The notes beneath the pieces were generated by a model. That model made no database searches, was not told the origin of the DNA, and saw only the letters and a program-made list of their open reading frames with translations. The translations under genes were made by a program, and so were the position numbers. Below are positions 4,759 to 10,696 of a stretch of DNA of 10,696 nucleotides, in pieces; position 1 is the stretch's first letter; each line of letters starts with the position of its first letter. The DNA is from JAFNGF01 sp964567045 (GTDB lineage: Bacteria > Planctomycetota > Phycisphaerae > Sedimentisphaerales > Anaerobacaceae), in assembly GCA_964567045.1 (NCBI GenBank), contig CAZMLE010000107.1, positions 1 through 10,696 on the forward strand. The letters run 5' to 3'.

Positions 4759-6222
4759 TCAGATCCGCCACGGTGCGCGCATCGCGCAGCAGCACAGCCG
4801 GTTCGCTGACTCGTCGCCCGGGAACTCTTCCTTTGCCGGGTCCCACTTCAAGGACCGCTGCAACTTGTGTGCGATGATGGTTAGATGTCCCAGCGAAGCC
4901 GACCGATGACCAATCTCCTGGTCGCAGCTTGGCCGCCGCCGAGTCCGAATGCACTCGAACCAGTTGGCGTGATGGTTGTTGTCCCCGATGTTCACTTGCC
5001 GGGTTCTTAACTTCATTTCCTCGAGGATCTCCTCAGGACCGCCTTCAATAGGCCCGCCGGTTGACATTGATGTGACCCAGCCGCGCTCTCCGACAAAAAC
5101 CCCTCCGAAGTTTCCCGCCAGGCGTGCCGTTGCAGGAACGGCCTTATAGACATCCTTCACCATCCCCCAGTGATCAACCAGGTGAAGGAGCGTCCCATTG
5201 GCGTACTTGCAGGTAAGAGTCGGATACGCTCCGCTGCTGGGATGGATGATCTCCACCGGCCCGCTGTTTTCGACGCCCAAGGCATACTGAATCACGTCCG
5301 CACTGTGTGAATGGTGCCAGGTCACTGAGGCCGCGCCAAAATCCTCGCAGAATGACCACGGTACCACGCCCGGAGACGGGTTCGTGTGGTAGAGCTGGTT
5401 GTATGGATGCCAGGCGGCTGGGCCAACCCACAGGTCCCAGTCCAATGCTTCCGGCACTAGTTCTGCCGGCAGAGCAAAGTCCAGCGGCACGTACGAACCG
5501 CCGGACTTCTCGACATCCATTACATGAGCGTAGGGCTTGAAACGACCGGCTCCGATAAAGCCCGCCAGGCTGTTCCACAACGTGAAAACCGATTTGACCT
5601 TACCGAGTCCACCGCCGCGCACAAACTCGCAGACCTGACGGATCGTTGGGATGGATCTGTATTGCGTTCCGGTCTGGAAGACCCGGCCGTATCTGCGCAC
5701 CGCCTCGGCAAGTTCGCGTCCCTGGCGAATTGTTATCGAGATTGGCTTTTCGCAATAGATATCCTTGCCCGCCTTGGCTGCGTCAATCGCCTGCAACGTG
5801 TGCCAGTGGTCGGGCGTGACAATCACCACGGCATCAATATCTGATCGACCCAGAAGTTCACGGTAGTCGTTATACGCTGCGCAGCCATGATACGCGCCGC
5901 TTGAACGGTCGGCAGCATACGTTTCCTCCACGCGACGCTTGCCGTCCTCACACCGCAGACGGTCTACATCGCAGACGGCCAGAACTTGAACGTCTCGGTC
6001 GCCGACCAAGCGGTGTAAGTGCCCGCCTCCCATCAGCCCTTTCCCGATCAAGCCCACCGTGATCCGCTCGCTCGGAGCCACATTACCGTCTGCGCCACGT
6101 GCCGAAGCGGGAATAATCCACGGCGCCGCGACTATGCCTGAAAGTGCAACCGTGCGGCCCAAGAATTCACGACGTGATATCCGGCGACCATCTGCTGCGC
6201 TGGAGCTTCCTATTTGTGTCAT
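4759..6222 (-). CDS. Tat-exported Gfo/Idh/MocA-family oxidoreductase
   Basis: The 487-residue product begins with a twin-arginine signal (SRREFLG, residues 16-22, then a hydrophobic stretch to about 42). An NAD(P)-binding Rossmann fold starts at ITVGLIGKGLMGGGH (54-68), where the usual GxGxxG is slightly altered. TPDHWH (136-141) and CEKP (157-160) are signatures of the family; the lysine of EKP is the usual catalytic or cofactor-contacting residue. The C-terminal half has the NNHHANWFECIRTRRRP and WDPAKEEF patterns of planctomycete Tat-type members. These enzymes oxidise or reduce sugars and related polyols; the exact substrate cannot be read from sequence. The ATG has GAGG six bases upstream and overlaps the stop of the ThuA gene by ATGA, so translational coupling is likely. 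It is the third gene of the operon. Confidence 0.9.
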   Translation of the reverse strand: MTQIGSSSAADGRRISRREFLGRTVALSGIVAAPWIIPASARGADGNVAPSERITVGLIGKGLMGGGHLHRLVGDRDVQVLAVCDVDRLRCEDGKRRVEETYAADRSSGAYHGCAAYNDYRELLGRSDIDAVVIVTPDHWHTLQAIDAAKAGKDIYCEKPISITIRQGRELAEAVRRYGRVFQTGTQYRSIPTIRQVCEFVRGGGLGKVKSVFTLWNSLAGFIGAGRFKPYAHVMDVEKSGGSYVPLDFALPAELVPEALDWDLWVGPAAWHPYNQLYHTNPSPGVVPWSFCEDFGAASVTWHHSHSADVIQYALGVENSGPVEIIHPSSGAYPTLTCKYANGTLLHLVDHWGMVKDVYKAVPATARLAGNFGGVFVGERGWVTSMSTGGPIEGGPEEILEEMKLRTRQVNIGDNNHHANWFECIRTRRRPSCDQEIGHRSASLGHLTIIAHKLQRSLKWDPAKEEFPGDESANRLCCCAMRAPWRI

Positions 6223-8078
6223 TGCTCACCTCGTTTTGCCAATTGCACGCTTACCTTGTTGAAAAGATCAATGCTCTGGACGATTCCGGGCATCGAGCCG
6301 GACTTCTCCTGCATGTACTCGACGCTGAACATTGCGGGCTTGAGGTCCAGGCGGTGGATTTGGTCAAGAAGCGGGCCAATTTTTCCAGCGTTGGTGCTAT
6401 GCAGCTCATTCACGTTCGGGACCTGGAGGATAATCAGGCGGTCGCGGAGCATCGCAGCACCCTCGATGGGGTCGATGCCGCAGCGCAACCACGAAGCGAG
6501 ATTGGCGCAGGCACCAATCCGTTTGCTTCGGCCATTACAGAGCTTCAAAACCTGCTGGGGACGCCCCCCGTTGCGCGAGGTATTCTCGCCGGCGCTGGGA
6601 ATGGCAAGATTGATGTCACACTCGTCACAGAGTCTCTCGACGGTATCCAGCACGTCGGGCCTGCTGCCTCGACTTGCGTCGAGAGACGCAGAGGCAAGCG
6701 GCGGTTCGGCGATGATGGTCTCGATGCCTATTTTCCTGCCGAACTCAAATACCTTGCGGCAGCCAGCTTCATCAGATGGCATGGCATTGATGCGATACGT
6801 CAGCAGACGAACGCCGGCCTCATCCAGCTTCAACCGGACCTGCCTCAGCTCATCATTGCCGAGCTGCCCATCGAATTTCTTAGTAATCTCGCCGCTCACC
6901 GTCTGTTGACTCGAACCACCGATATACAATAGGCCCGGTTCAGCCGCCCTGTCGATGGTCTCAAAGAGCGTGAGGTTGCCGGCGGCCATTTGAGAAGTGG
7001 GCCCGCCGCCCCGACTCTTGCCCGCCAGACGTAAGGCGGGCGCGTCGGGAGACGCGGGGGCGGGGGGCATGAGCCCCAGACGCCAGCCGAGCTGCTCTTG
7101 TGCCAGGATAGCCGGCGTCAATTTGGCGCTCGGAGTCGTTGGCGCCGGCAGGTCGCCCAAGGCGAACTGAGCGGCCGCCAGATAAAACTGCAACATCTTC
7201 GGATCCCAGAACACGTAGGGATTGTGCGCGATCGTGCAGTAGAAAACGCGGCCCCGGCCATATTGTCGCACCCACGCCAGCGCGTAATCGTTGTCTGCAC
7301 GCTCGAGCTTGCCGTAAGCCGGGCCCTGCTGCAGGTCCGTCTTCTCGGTGTCGATGCTAAGAAGCACACGCACGCGGTTACGCGAGTAAGGCTCATGCAC
7401 CCGGAAGAACTCGTCACGGTAGTCGAAGCCCTGGCCGGCGAAGGCTTGATTTACCGGATGAGCGGCATCATCGAGCTTGATGAAAACATGCTCATCGCTG
7501 GCACGGTGATTGGCGCCACGGGCGCCGAGCATAACGCCGAACTCGGGCCAATCTTCCGCCGTAAGGCGTCCCCAAGCGGAAATGGCGCCGGGCCATTTGG
7601 TGAAAGCCACCGATGTTCCGTGAACGCCCATAAGCCCGCCGCCGCCATAGACAAACTCGATCAGGCTTTGCCTCAACGCGGGGTCTTCAAAGAGATTGCC
7701 CACAGTGTTGTTGAGGAAAACGGCGTCAAACCGGCTTAGATTCTCGGGCTTGAAGACGGATGGCTCTCTACTGATAACCGTCTGGAAAGCGCCGGTCTTT
7801 TCGCCCATCAATGTAAAAGCCAGATTGCAAGTTGCAATGGAGCGGTGCCCGCCGTATCCGACATTGAGGTCGAAAATCAAGAGCTTGCGGGCGCTGCGAG
7901 GCTCAGCGATGGCTTTGGTGGGAATCGCCGCCTCAATCCGTTGCTGCTCCGTAGGCTCAGGGACAACCTGCGCCCTTGCGCCGGCGGGTCTGAGCCACGG
8001 CGCCGCAAGCATGCCGGCTGCACCGCCCAGAAAGTCACGCCGCGTGATGGAGTTCGTTGGTGTTATCGCTTTTCGCAT
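6219..8078 (-). CDS. ThuA-domain protein fused to a TIM-barrel sugar isomerase/epimerase-like domain
   Basis: The 619-residue product has a Tat signal (TRRDFLGGA at 12-20, cleavage near ARA-Q at 36). A ThuA-type glutamine amidotransferase-like domain spans about 65-310 (KLLIFDLNVGYGGHRS, YGGGGLMGVHG, ANHRASDEH, YCTIAHNPYVFWDP). After a Pro/Ala/Gly-rich linker (about 311-365), residues 380-615 resemble the xylose isomerase-like TIM barrel (AP endonuclease 2/sugar isomerase fold). ThuA proteins are linked to sugar, especially trehalose, use. The barrel may isomerise a sugar, but its metal ligands are not obvious to me. Two GC-rich palindromes sit inside the coding sequence, in the linker (about residues 338-358) and in a loop (about 462-473). 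The start is ATG 8078, with only a weak GAGAG upstream. The gene follows the GH28-like gene after 30 bases. Confidence 0.85.
   Translation of the reverse strand: MRKAITPTNSITRRDFLGGAAGMLAAPWLRPAGARAQVVPEPTEQQRIEAAIPTKAIAEPRSARKLLIFDLNVGYGGHRSIATCNLAFTLMGEKTGAFQTVISREPSVFKPENLSRFDAVFLNNTVGNLFEDPALRQSLIEFVYGGGGLMGVHGTSVAFTKWPGAISAWGRLTAEDWPEFGVMLGARGANHRASDEHVFIKLDDAAHPVNQAFAGQGFDYRDEFFRVHEPYSRNRVRVLLSIDTEKTDLQQGPAYGKLERADNDYALAWVRQYGRGRVFYCTIAHNPYVFWDPKMLQFYLAAAQFALGDLPAPTTPSAKLTPAILAQEQLGWRLGLMPPAPASPDAPALRLAGKSRGGGPTSQMAAGNLTLFETIDRAAEPGLLYIGGSSQQTVSGEITKKFDGQLGNDELRQVRLKLDEAGVRLLTYRINAMPSDEAGCRKVFEFGRKIGIETIIAEPPLASASLDASRGSRPDVLDTVERLCDECDINLAIPSAGENTSRNGGRPQQVLKLCNGRSKRIGACANLASWLRCGIDPIEGAAMLRDRLIILQVPNVNELHSTNAGKIGPLLDQIHRLDLKPAMFSVEYMQEKSGSMPGIVQSIDLFNKVSVQLAKRGEQ
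6661..6700. repeat. In-frame palindromic element in the TIM-barrel domain of the ThuA fusion
   Basis: Two overlapping palindromes occur here, CTCGAC-TTGC-GTCGAG and GCGTC-GAGA-GACGC (6676-6689). They encode a residue stretch ASASLDASRGSR placed where related barrels usually pass straight from an EPP strand end to the next helix. The GCGTCGRGAGACGC core recurs at 7042-7055. Confidence 0.5.
7010..7062. repeat. In-frame palindromic element in the ThuA/TIM-barrel linker
   Basis: The arms CCCGAC and GTCGGG enclose a 7-bp stem, GCCCGCC-AGACGTAA-GGCGGGC (7020-7041). A second hairpin, GCGTC-GGGA-GACGC, follows at 7042-7055. The element encodes part of the low-complexity linker between the two domains without breaking the frame. 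Confidence 0.6.
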
Positions 8079-8108
8079 AGACTCATTTCTCTCTTGCTTT
8101 TGCTGTCC

Positions 8109-9824
8109 TCACGGCTCGACACGCAGGATTTGTTTTACGTCGCCACACCGCACCTCGTGCGACCCCGCAGCGGGCGCGAGCAGCTTTTTGAATGAGACGT
8201 CCTTCTTGTCATTCGGTCTAAGCCATACCCAGCGCGTGGTTATTTGCTCAGCCACTACTGCCTCTACCTTGGCGAGCCCTTCGTTGCCGCCATTCTCTAA
8301 CGTCACGCTCAACGAGTACGGCTTACCCGCAATGAAACGGCCCTGGGAATCCTCGGAAATCAGTTCCAACCCTGCAACGCGCGGGGCCGCAGTGGGCAGG
8401 TCGGCGTCGCAGAGCAGGACATTCGCCACATCGTTTAATACCAGCGGATCGGGCGCACCAGGCGGACGCTGGAATTTGAAGCTATCCAGTGTAAGCCGCT
8501 CCACAGCGTCGCAGATCAGCACGGGTCGCAAATCCTCTTTCTCGCAGCGCAGCCGGACATTGTCGAATTGGAGATTCCGGACATTCCGTGCGTAGAATCC
8601 CCATGCCGGCAGCGGTCGGGCGTCAACGCCCGGGGATTTCACTGTCATACTCGCCTGCTCTTGCGTGCCGCCGCCCTTATATTCGATTGTCACATCGCGG
8701 AAGATTACGTTTGTAAAGGGCGTTTCTGCCCAGCTTTCGACCGAAGACGCGGCCCGATACACGCCGGTGGCTGTCACCCGGTTGACCGTGATGCGGCCGG
8801 CGGTATTGCCGGGCTTCAGCGAGAAGTGAAATGGCGTAGAAACGTTGTGCATCGTGATGTCGCAGATGAGCACATCATCGAGGCTGCCTTGCGTGGCGTC
8901 CCAGGCGCCGGGCTGCAGATTGAGGCCGGCCAGCATATTGTGCCGGTTCGATGTGCGGTGCGGATGGATGCCGGGACCATAGAACAGGCAGTCACGAATG
9001 ATCAGGTGTGTCGCTGGGCCGATAAGCCGGACCCCGTTGCATGAGGAGTTCACAATACAATCGGAAATCAGTGTATTTTCCCAATAGCGTCCGGCAATCG
9101 AGTCGTCTCCGGTGAAGAACTGGCAGCCAACGATGCTCACGTCCCGGCAGGGGCGCTCAGGCGCTCCGCGGAAATGGACGCCGTCCCAGCCGCCGCTGAT
9201 CTTGACATTACGAATGTCAACCTGGTCGCTAATCTGAAAGAAGATCGCATAGTTGGCCGAGTCTACGAAAGAAACGTCGCGAACCGTGACGTTGCGACAG
9301 TTGACCAATACTAAGGTATGCGGCCCGCGCATTTTCTCCTCGCCCGTGGGATCAAAGACTTTGTTGCCGTCAATCACGCCCTGTCCGGTAATCGCTATAT
9401 CTTCCAGTCCGTCGCCGAGGATTAACGCTCTGTGCCACTTGCCCCATCTGGCTTCGGGCATAAAGGCTGGAGGTGTCGGATGCTGATATTGCCCGAGGTC
9501 CGTGGTGCCGATCAGCCTGGCGCCCGCGTCAAAAAACAGGGTGACGTGGCTCTTAAGATGCACCGTGCCCGATAGGTATTTGCCGGGCGGCAGCAAGACT
9601 TGGCCGCTGCCAACACCCGCACACGCTTCAATCGCCTTATTTATCGCGGCCGTGTCCAGCGCCTTGCCATCACCTGTCGCACCGTAGTCTCGGATGCTGA
9701 ACACATTAGCCCGGCCGGCGACAGCCGTTTGAGCGGCGGCCATCAAAGCCGCCGTGACAAGCACTTGCGCGATAGCTTTTGACACGCCGCCGCGAGGCCG
9801 ATGGATGTGATCCCGGTGCATCAT
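8109..9824 (-). CDS. Secreted GH28-like right-handed beta-helix protein with C-terminal CARDB-like domain
   Basis: The 571-residue product has a Sec signal peptide ending near AVA-G (residues 34-37). The beta-helix starts with FSIRDYGATGDG (42-53), the usual opening of polygalacturonase-like proteins, and runs to about 480. The catalytic region is partly kept: TGDD (238-241) matches the paired aspartates of GH28 and WDG (213-215) the NTD motif. The GHG histidine motif is replaced by CNG (262-264), and no RIK motif is seen. About 483-571 resembles a CARDB/Ig-like domain (LENGGNEG). It probably acts on or binds a pectin-like or other uronic acid polysaccharide outside the cytoplasm. ATG 9824 starts one base after the predicted transcript start, without a Shine-Dalgarno. 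ATG 9821, or GTG 9785 with a shorter, more typical signal peptide, are alternatives. First gene of the operon. Confidence 0.85.
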   Translation of the reverse strand: MMHRDHIHRPRGGVSKAIAQVLVTAALMAAAQTAVAGRANVFSIRDYGATGDGKALDTAAINKAIEACAGVGSGQVLLPPGKYLSGTVHLKSHVTLFFDAGARLIGTTDLGQYQHPTPPAFMPEARWGKWHRALILGDGLEDIAITGQGVIDGNKVFDPTGEEKMRGPHTLVLVNCRNVTVRDVSFVDSANYAIFFQISDQVDIRNVKISGGWDGVHFRGAPERPCRDVSIVGCQFFTGDDSIAGRYWENTLISDCIVNSSCNGVRLIGPATHLIIRDCLFYGPGIHPHRTSNRHNMLAGLNLQPGAWDATQGSLDDVLICDITMHNVSTPFHFSLKPGNTAGRITVNRVTATGVYRAASSVESWAETPFTNVIFRDVTIEYKGGGTQEQASMTVKSPGVDARPLPAWGFYARNVRNLQFDNVRLRCEKEDLRPVLICDAVERLTLDSFKFQRPPGAPDPLVLNDVANVLLCDADLPTAAPRVAGLELISEDSQGRFIAGKPYSLSVTLENGGNEGLAKVEAVVAEQITTRWVWLRPNDKKDVSFKKLLAPAAGSHEVRCGDVKQILRVEP

Positions 9825-9831
9825 AAGTCAA

Positions 9832-9860
9832 ATTATAAGGCTTGAATCAGGTCGCGGCAA
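9832..9860 (-). promoter_or_regulatory. Promoter of the GH28-ThuA-oxidoreductase-STAS operon
   Basis: On the - strand, TTGCCG (9855-9860) and a perfect TATAAT (9832-9837) are separated by 17 bases. Transcription would start near 9825, right before the ATG at 9824, which implies a leaderless or almost leaderless mRNA. Confidence 0.6.
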
Positions 9861-9888
9861 TAACATAGATGCCGGCGTGAAAAAGTCC

Positions 9889-9916
9889 TTGTGAACTGCG
9901 GTGCCATAACTATAAT
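9889..9916 (+). promoter_or_regulatory. Promoter of the right-edge oxidoreductase gene
   Basis: TTGTGA (9889-9894) and a perfect TATAAT (9911-9916) have a 16-base spacer. The transcript would start near 9923, giving a leader of about 110 bases that contains the 50-bp repeat. Confidence 0.5.
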
Positions 9917-9941
9917 GGCAAAAGTGCAGTGCCAATGGAGT

Positions 9942-9991
9942 GTGGCATGGGCTTCCAGCCCATGAAATCACGGCCAGGATGGCCGTGCCAC
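9942..9991. repeat. 50-bp structured repeat, copy 2
   Basis: This differs from copy 1 (4151-4200) at only four of 50 positions. Two of them, C to T at element position 7 and G to A at position 21, face each other in the first hairpin, so the stem is kept (CATGGGCT/AGCCCATG). A third lies in the joint between the hairpins and the fourth in the second loop. It lies in the probable 5' leader of the gene at 10032, between two divergent promoters and that gene. Confidence 0.85.
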
Positions 9992-10016
9992 GGATTTAGA
10001 ATAGACAACAATCAGT

Positions 10017-10021
10017 AGGAG
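10017..10021 (+). promoter_or_regulatory. Ribosome binding site for the right-edge gene
   Basis: AGGAG lies ten bases before ATG 10032. A closer ATG at 10025 is in another frame and does not lead into the oxidoreductase. Confidence 0.6.
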
Positions 10022-10031
10022 AAGATGAGCT

Positions 10032-10696
10032 ATGAACAAAACCACTGAAGGGTTCCCGCTCGGCGGGGGCCAAGGGTCCCCGCTCCGCGGGGGAGAAAAG
10101 AGCACATCGCGTCGTGAATTTCTCAAAGATACCGGCCGGCTCGCTGCGACCTCGGCCCTGGTGGGGGCGATCGGGCCTCGGATCTATGCCGGGGAGGATA
10201 ATACGATTAGGGTGGCCTTGGTCGGCTGCGGCGGCAGGGGCACCGGCGCAGCATCGGAGGCCTTATCCGTCAAGAACGGCCCGACCAAGCTCGTCGCCAT
10301 GGCTGACGTTTTCGAGGACCGTCTTACCCGCAGTTACAAGAATTTGAAGAAGGAGCACGATAAACAGGCGGACGTGCCCGAGGATCGCAAGTTTGTCGGC
10401 TTCGACGGCTACAAAAAGGCAATGGATTGTCTTAAGCCGGGCGATGTGGCGATTTTTGCTACGCCGCCGGCATTTCGCTGGGTCCATTTCGCGTACGCTA
10501 TCGCCAAAGGCCTTAACGTCTTTATGGAAAAGCCGATCACGGTGGATGGGCCGAGCACACGCAAGTTCTTGAAGCTCGCGGAAGAGTCCATCAAGAAGAA
10601 CCTCAAAGTGGGCGTGGGTCTGATGGTTCGCCATTGCAGGGGCCGGCAGCAACTGCTCGAGCGCATCAGGTCGGGCGAAATTGGCGACCTGGTCAT
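10032..10696 (+). CDS. Tat-exported Gfo/Idh/MocA-family oxidoreductase (3' end outside window)
   Basis: The frame is open to the right edge for 221 codons. A twin-arginine motif SRREFLK (26-32) is followed by a hydrophobic segment to about residue 53. VALVGCGGRGTG (61-72) is the nucleotide-binding loop of the Rossmann fold, ATPP (143-146) lies at the next strand end, and MEKP (165-168) is the family signature. The class is a sugar or polyol NAD(P)-dependent oxidoreductase; the substrate is unknown. It is not closely similar to the oxidoreductase at 4759-6222, for example in the GCGGRG loop. The n-region of the signal is unusually long, because residues 7-22 come from two imperfect 24-base repeats. 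The gene is transcribed away from the polysaccharide operon and may share its regulation. Confidence 0.88.
   Translation, partial: MNKTTEGFPLGGGQGSPLRGGEKSTSRREFLKDTGRLAATSALVGAIGPRIYAGEDNTIRVALVGCGGRGTGAASEALSVKNGPTKLVAMADVFEDRLTRSYKNLKKEHDKQADVPEDRKFVGFDGYKKAMDCLKPGDVAIFATPPAFRWVHFAYAIAKGLNVFMEKPITVDGPSTRKFLKLAEESIKKNLKVGVGLMVRHCRGRQQLLERIRSGEIGDLV
10050..10097 (+). repeat. Two in-frame 24-bp palindromic tandem repeats in the signal peptide
   Basis: Units 10050-10073 and 10074-10097 both read GGGTYCCCGCTCSGCGGGGG followed by four bases. Each contains a palindrome (CCCGC-TCG-GCGGG and CCCCGC-TCC-GCGGGG). They encode GFPLGGGQ and GSPLRGGE between the start codon and the twin arginines. Confidence 0.8.

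Noticed and set aside
5174..5578. - strand open frame inside the oxidoreductase in another frame
   Set aside because: It overlaps the Gfo/Idh/MocA coding sequence completely and has no domain signal.
6144..6932. Long open frames on the + strand across the ThuA gene (also 6214-6909)
   Set aside because: They lie antisense to a gene with clear domains, start nowhere sensible and show no domain; GC-rich coding DNA often leaves such frames open.
7098..8595. + strand open frames 7098-7739 and 7696-8595
   Set aside because: Both are antisense to the ThuA and GH28-like genes; their residue content is rich in R, S and P without any recognisable motif.
10263..10696. - strand open frames at the right edge
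   Set aside because: They are antisense to the right-edge oxidoreductase, which shows Tat, Rossmann and EKP motifs in one unbroken frame.

Overview
The window looks like chromosomal DNA of a planctomycete, most likely of the Phycisphaerae/Sedimentisphaerales type, or a related uncultured PVC-group bacterium. This is inferred from gene content: a pseudopilin with an H-X9-DG C-terminus, several Tat-exported Gfo/Idh/MocA oxidoreductases, a ThuA-domain protein, a GH28-like beta-helix protein, a ceramidase-like hydrolase, a short STAS protein of a type I associate with planctomycetes, and many GC-rich palindromic repeats. No rRNA, tRNA, CRISPR array, transposase or phage gene was seen.

Left part, 1-2368, + strand: two copies of one module, pilin gene followed by radical SAM gene. 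Copy 1 enters from the left edge; only the end of its pilin gene (3-182) is visible, and its radical SAM gene (301-525) is cut to 74 codons and has lost the third cluster cysteine. Copy 2 is intact (pilin about 699-1454, radical SAM 1580-2368). The similarity includes the spacer between the two genes, with its hairpin. This part is visibly more AT-rich than the rest.

Middle, 2369-4207: a 230-bp convergent spacer with two hairpins, then a secreted ceramidase-family hydrolase on the - strand (2599-3918), then a 289-bp gene-free stretch (3919-4207) packed with inverted repeats, including one copy of a 50-bp repeat.

Right part, 4208-9824, - strand: an apparent operon transcribed from a near-consensus promoter at 9832-9860. 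The order is GH28-like beta-helix protein, ThuA/TIM-barrel fusion, Gfo/Idh/MocA oxidoreductase, STAS protein. Gaps are 30 bp, a 4-bp ATGA overlap and 188 bp. The first three are predicted to be exported and fit the breakdown of a plant or algal polysaccharide and processing of the released sugars. The STAS protein is a cytoplasmic regulator-type domain of unknown partner.

Right edge: a divergent Tat-type Gfo/Idh/MocA gene (10032 to the edge) on the + strand, with its own promoter. A second copy of the 50-bp repeat lies in its probable 5' leader. The two copies differ by a compensating base pair. Other GC-rich palindromes lie in frame inside the coding sequence of the ThuA fusion (linker and a loop) and of the right-edge oxidoreductase (signal peptide). 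Small palindromic repeats that spread both between and inside genes are the most distinctive signal in the window.
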